Positions 62,190-64,000 of a stretch of DNA of 64,000 nucleotides are shown here, piece after piece. The notes under the pieces are model-generated. The model worked only from the letters and a program-made list of their open reading frames with translations, ran no database searches and had not been told where the DNA came from. This DNA is from Hyphococcus sp. (GTDB taxonomy: Bacteria > Pseudomonadota > Alphaproteobacteria > Caulobacterales > Parvularculaceae). Position numbers and translations under genes: made by a program. The first letter of the stretch is position 1; every line of letters begins with the position of its first letter. Location of the stretch: contig JAJFFY010000046.1 in the NCBI GenBank assembly GCA_021776415.1, positions 1-64,000 on the forward strand, read 5' to 3'.

Positions 62190-64000
62190 TTACGTCGCCG
62201 ACTTGCGCAAGAACGCGTCAAACATGATGACGCTCCACAGCTCATGCGCACAATTGCTGGCGCCGCTGCGGTGGTTTTGCACCATCTTCATGACATAACT
62301 CTCATCAATAAGGCCGCACTCGCGCCATGCCATGGAGGCCTCAAGTCGGTCCAGCGGATTGGCGTCTTTAGCGCGCAACCAGGCGGCGACGGGAAAATCG
62401 AAGCCTTGTTTCGTGCGGTTCAAAAATTCACGTCCAAGCCGCGGCGCCAATGCCTGTTTCAGGATACGTTTGCGCGCACCATGGTGGAGTTTGTATGATG
62501 ACGGCAGCGTTCCGGCCCACTCCACCAGCCTGTGATCGAGCAAGGGCGGGCGAACCTCCAGCCCATGCGCCATGGACGCGCGGTCGGTTTTCATCAGCAT
62601 ACGTCCCGGTAGCCAGGTCATGAGGTCGGTGTGCTGTGCGTTGGCCAAGGCGTCCCCGGTCTGCATATCGCTCATCGCCGCTGCAATAACGCTTTGCGGG
62701 CGGTAGCCGTCAAGGCTTTGCCTGAGGTCCGGGTGCAACATCGCCCGCGCGCGTTCCGGCAGATTAATCGCAACCGCGGCTGCGTAGCCTTCTGCGCTAT
62801 CGCGCCCGAGGGCCTGAAATGTGGTTTTAAACCGTAAGGCGCGCGGCGCGGCGTCGAGCTTTGGATATAGCGCGCCGGCGGGGCCGAAGACCGCACGCCG
62901 AAGCCACAAAGGCGCGACGCGGCGAATTTTTTCCTCGCGCAAAAAAAATGGATATCGCCGGTAGCCGGCAAACTGCTCGTCGCCGCCATCGCCGCTCAGC
63001 GCCACCGTCACATGTTGGCGCACCAGCTTGGCGAGGATGTAGCTGGGTAAGGCCGACGGGTCCGCGAACGGCTCGTCATAGGCCGCCGCGACATCATCGA
63101 TCAGCGAGGCGTCTTGGATATTGATCGTATGTTCAAAATGCTCGGCGCTGAATTTTTCTGCGACGCCACGTGCGGCTGCACGTTCATCATGGGAGCGCTC
63201 ATTAAAGCCGATAGTGCAGGTAATAAAATTTTTACCCGCCTCATGCATCGAGGCGACAATGCCAGCGGAATCGACGCCGCCGGACAGGAACGCGCCCAAG
63301 GGAACGTCAGACATCATCTGCGCCGAGACGGCGTCGTCGAGGCGAGCGCGCAACGCTTCTACTGCATCGTTGAATGAAAGCGCGCTGTCGGTGGTAAAAT
63401 CCGGCCGCCAATATCGCTCAAGCACAACCGGGCGTCCGGGGCCAGCGGTTAAAATATGCGCAGGCGGCAGCTTGTGAATACTGCGATAAATCGATTTTGG
63501 ATCCGGCACGTAACCATAAAAGAAATAATCGGCCACCGCTGCCGGATTTAGGTCGGAAGATAAAAGGCCCGATGCAATCAGCGCGCTGGCTTCTGATGCA
63601 AATAACAAAAACCCGTCTTGCGTTTCGCCATAATAAAGCGGCTTTTCACCAAGCCGGTCGCGTGCGAGCGACAACCGGCGCGCGGCAGGGTCCCAGAAGG
63701 AAAACGCGAACATGCCGCGCAAGCGATGGACAAACTCCGTATTATGACGAGCCCAACCTTCGGCCAGAATTTCCGTGTCACTGCGGGTGCGCGCGGTGAA
63801 TCCGTTCTGCGTTAGGTCTCGCGCCAGCTCCTGGTAGTTATAAATCTCGCCGTTGAGCGAAAGCACGCCGCCGTTCTGGCTATGGAAAGGCTGGGCGCCG
63901 CCTTCGCGGTCGATGATGGCGAGGCGGCGATGACCGAAGCCGATGCCGGGCGCCGTCCAAAAACCTTCGCCGTCAGGGCCACGATGAGTGAGAGCATCGG
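62190..64000 (-). CDS. asnB: Asparagine synthase (glutamine-hydrolysing), 5' end outside the window
   Basis: At least 602 residues; the frame is open to the right edge of the window. The visible N-terminus DALTHRGPDGEGFW, FGHRRLAIID and SLNGEIYNYQELARDL belongs to the class II glutamine amidotransferase domain, but the catalytic Cys2 and about 25-30 residues lie beyond 64000. The C-terminal synthase domain has the PP-loop FLSGGVDSAGIVAS and SGDGGDEQFAGYRR. Copies of this type occur in exopolysaccharide and exosortase-associated loci, and here it converges on a glycosyltransferase and a FemAB-like gene. Confidence 0.92.
   Translation of the reverse strand, partial: DALTHRGPDGEGFWTAPGIGFGHRRLAIIDREGGAQPFHSQNGGVLSLNGEIYNYQELARDLTQNGFTARTRSDTEILAEGWARHNTEFVHRLRGMFAFSFWDPAARRLSLARDRLGEKPLYYGETQDGFLLFASEASALIASGLLSSDLNPAAVADYFFYGYVPDPKSIYRSIHKLPPAHILTAGPGRPVVLERYWRPDFTTDSALSFNDAVEALRARLDDAVSAQMMSDVPLGAFLSGGVDSAGIVASMHEAGKNFITCTIGFNERSHDERAAARGVAEKFSAEHFEHTINIQDASLIDDVAAAYDEPFADPSALPSYILAKLVRQHVTVALSGDGGDEQFAGYRRYPFFLREEKIRRVAPLWLRRAVFGPAGALYPKLDAAPRALRFKTTFQALGRDSAEGYAAAVAINLPERARAMLHPDLRQSLDGYRPQSVIAAAMSDMQTGDALANAQHTDLMTWLPGRMLMKTDRASMAHGLEVRPPLLDHRLVEWAGTLPSSYKLHHGARKRILKQALAPRLGREFLNRTKQGFDFPVAAWLRAKDANPLDRLEASMAWRECGLIDESYVMKMVQNHRSGASNCAHELWSVIMFDAFLRKSAT

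Overview
The window looks like chromosome from an alphaproteobacterium. The evidence is the arrangement of housekeeping genes: plsY-dprA-topA, ruvX facing gatCA, eno-ftsB-pdhA, and an initiator tRNA with a C1:A72 mismatch. The 60-residue-class small protein beside topA and the dispersed palindromes are also typical of that class. An Oar-like TonB receptor, secreted peptidases and DUF6491-like proteins would suit a Caulobacterales/Parvularculales-type heterotroph, but the family is a guess. I see no transposase, phage gene or CRISPR array, and only one tRNA.

Layout. 0-3.4 kb: 5' end of a secreted protein, initiator tRNA, then a PAP2 phosphatase / N-formylglutamate amidohydrolase / YbdK ligase operon. 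3.6-11.8 kb: RimJ-like acetyltransferase, membrane EAL phosphodiesterase, YqgE, peroxiredoxin, rnhA, ispH, lipoprotein, argS. 12.1-15.5 kb: large TonB-dependent receptor. 15.6-19.4 kb: riboflavin operon (ribD-ribE-ribB-ribH-folE, minus strand) behind an FMN riboswitch. 19.6-27.2 kb: WG-repeat protein, M3 peptidase lipoprotein, exported MsrA, S9 oligopeptidase. 27.7-37.6 kb: rnr, M23 lipoprotein, a small accessory module (hydrolase, Xre regulator, membrane protein), topA, a small conserved protein, dprA, plsY. 37.6-45.7 kb: reductase, serine hydrolase, pyrB, small membrane protein, ruvX, zinc-protease-like protein, gatC, gatA. 45.8-53.3 kb: a block that separates gatCA from gatB (secreted protein, duplicated gatA tail, hydrolase, rubrerythrin/Fe-S/DUF3501 cluster), then gatB and a tandem family of membrane-anchored proteins. 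53.3-59.7 kb: cysK, small secreted proteins, rpmF, eno, ftsB, pdhA. 59.8-64 kb: glycosyltransferase, FemAB-like acyltransferase and asnB, probably the edge of a surface-polysaccharide locus.

Most genes are ordinary housekeeping. The points that merit a second look are: the riboflavin leader, whose terminator ends exactly at the ribD start codon and whose 5' arm could pair with the aptamer; a decayed second copy of the gatA 3' end on the far side of an inserted gene; a tandem family of single-pass membrane proteins with a truncated third copy; a self-contained regulator module between topA and rnr with two phased operator-like repeats; and several families of dispersed inverted repeats.
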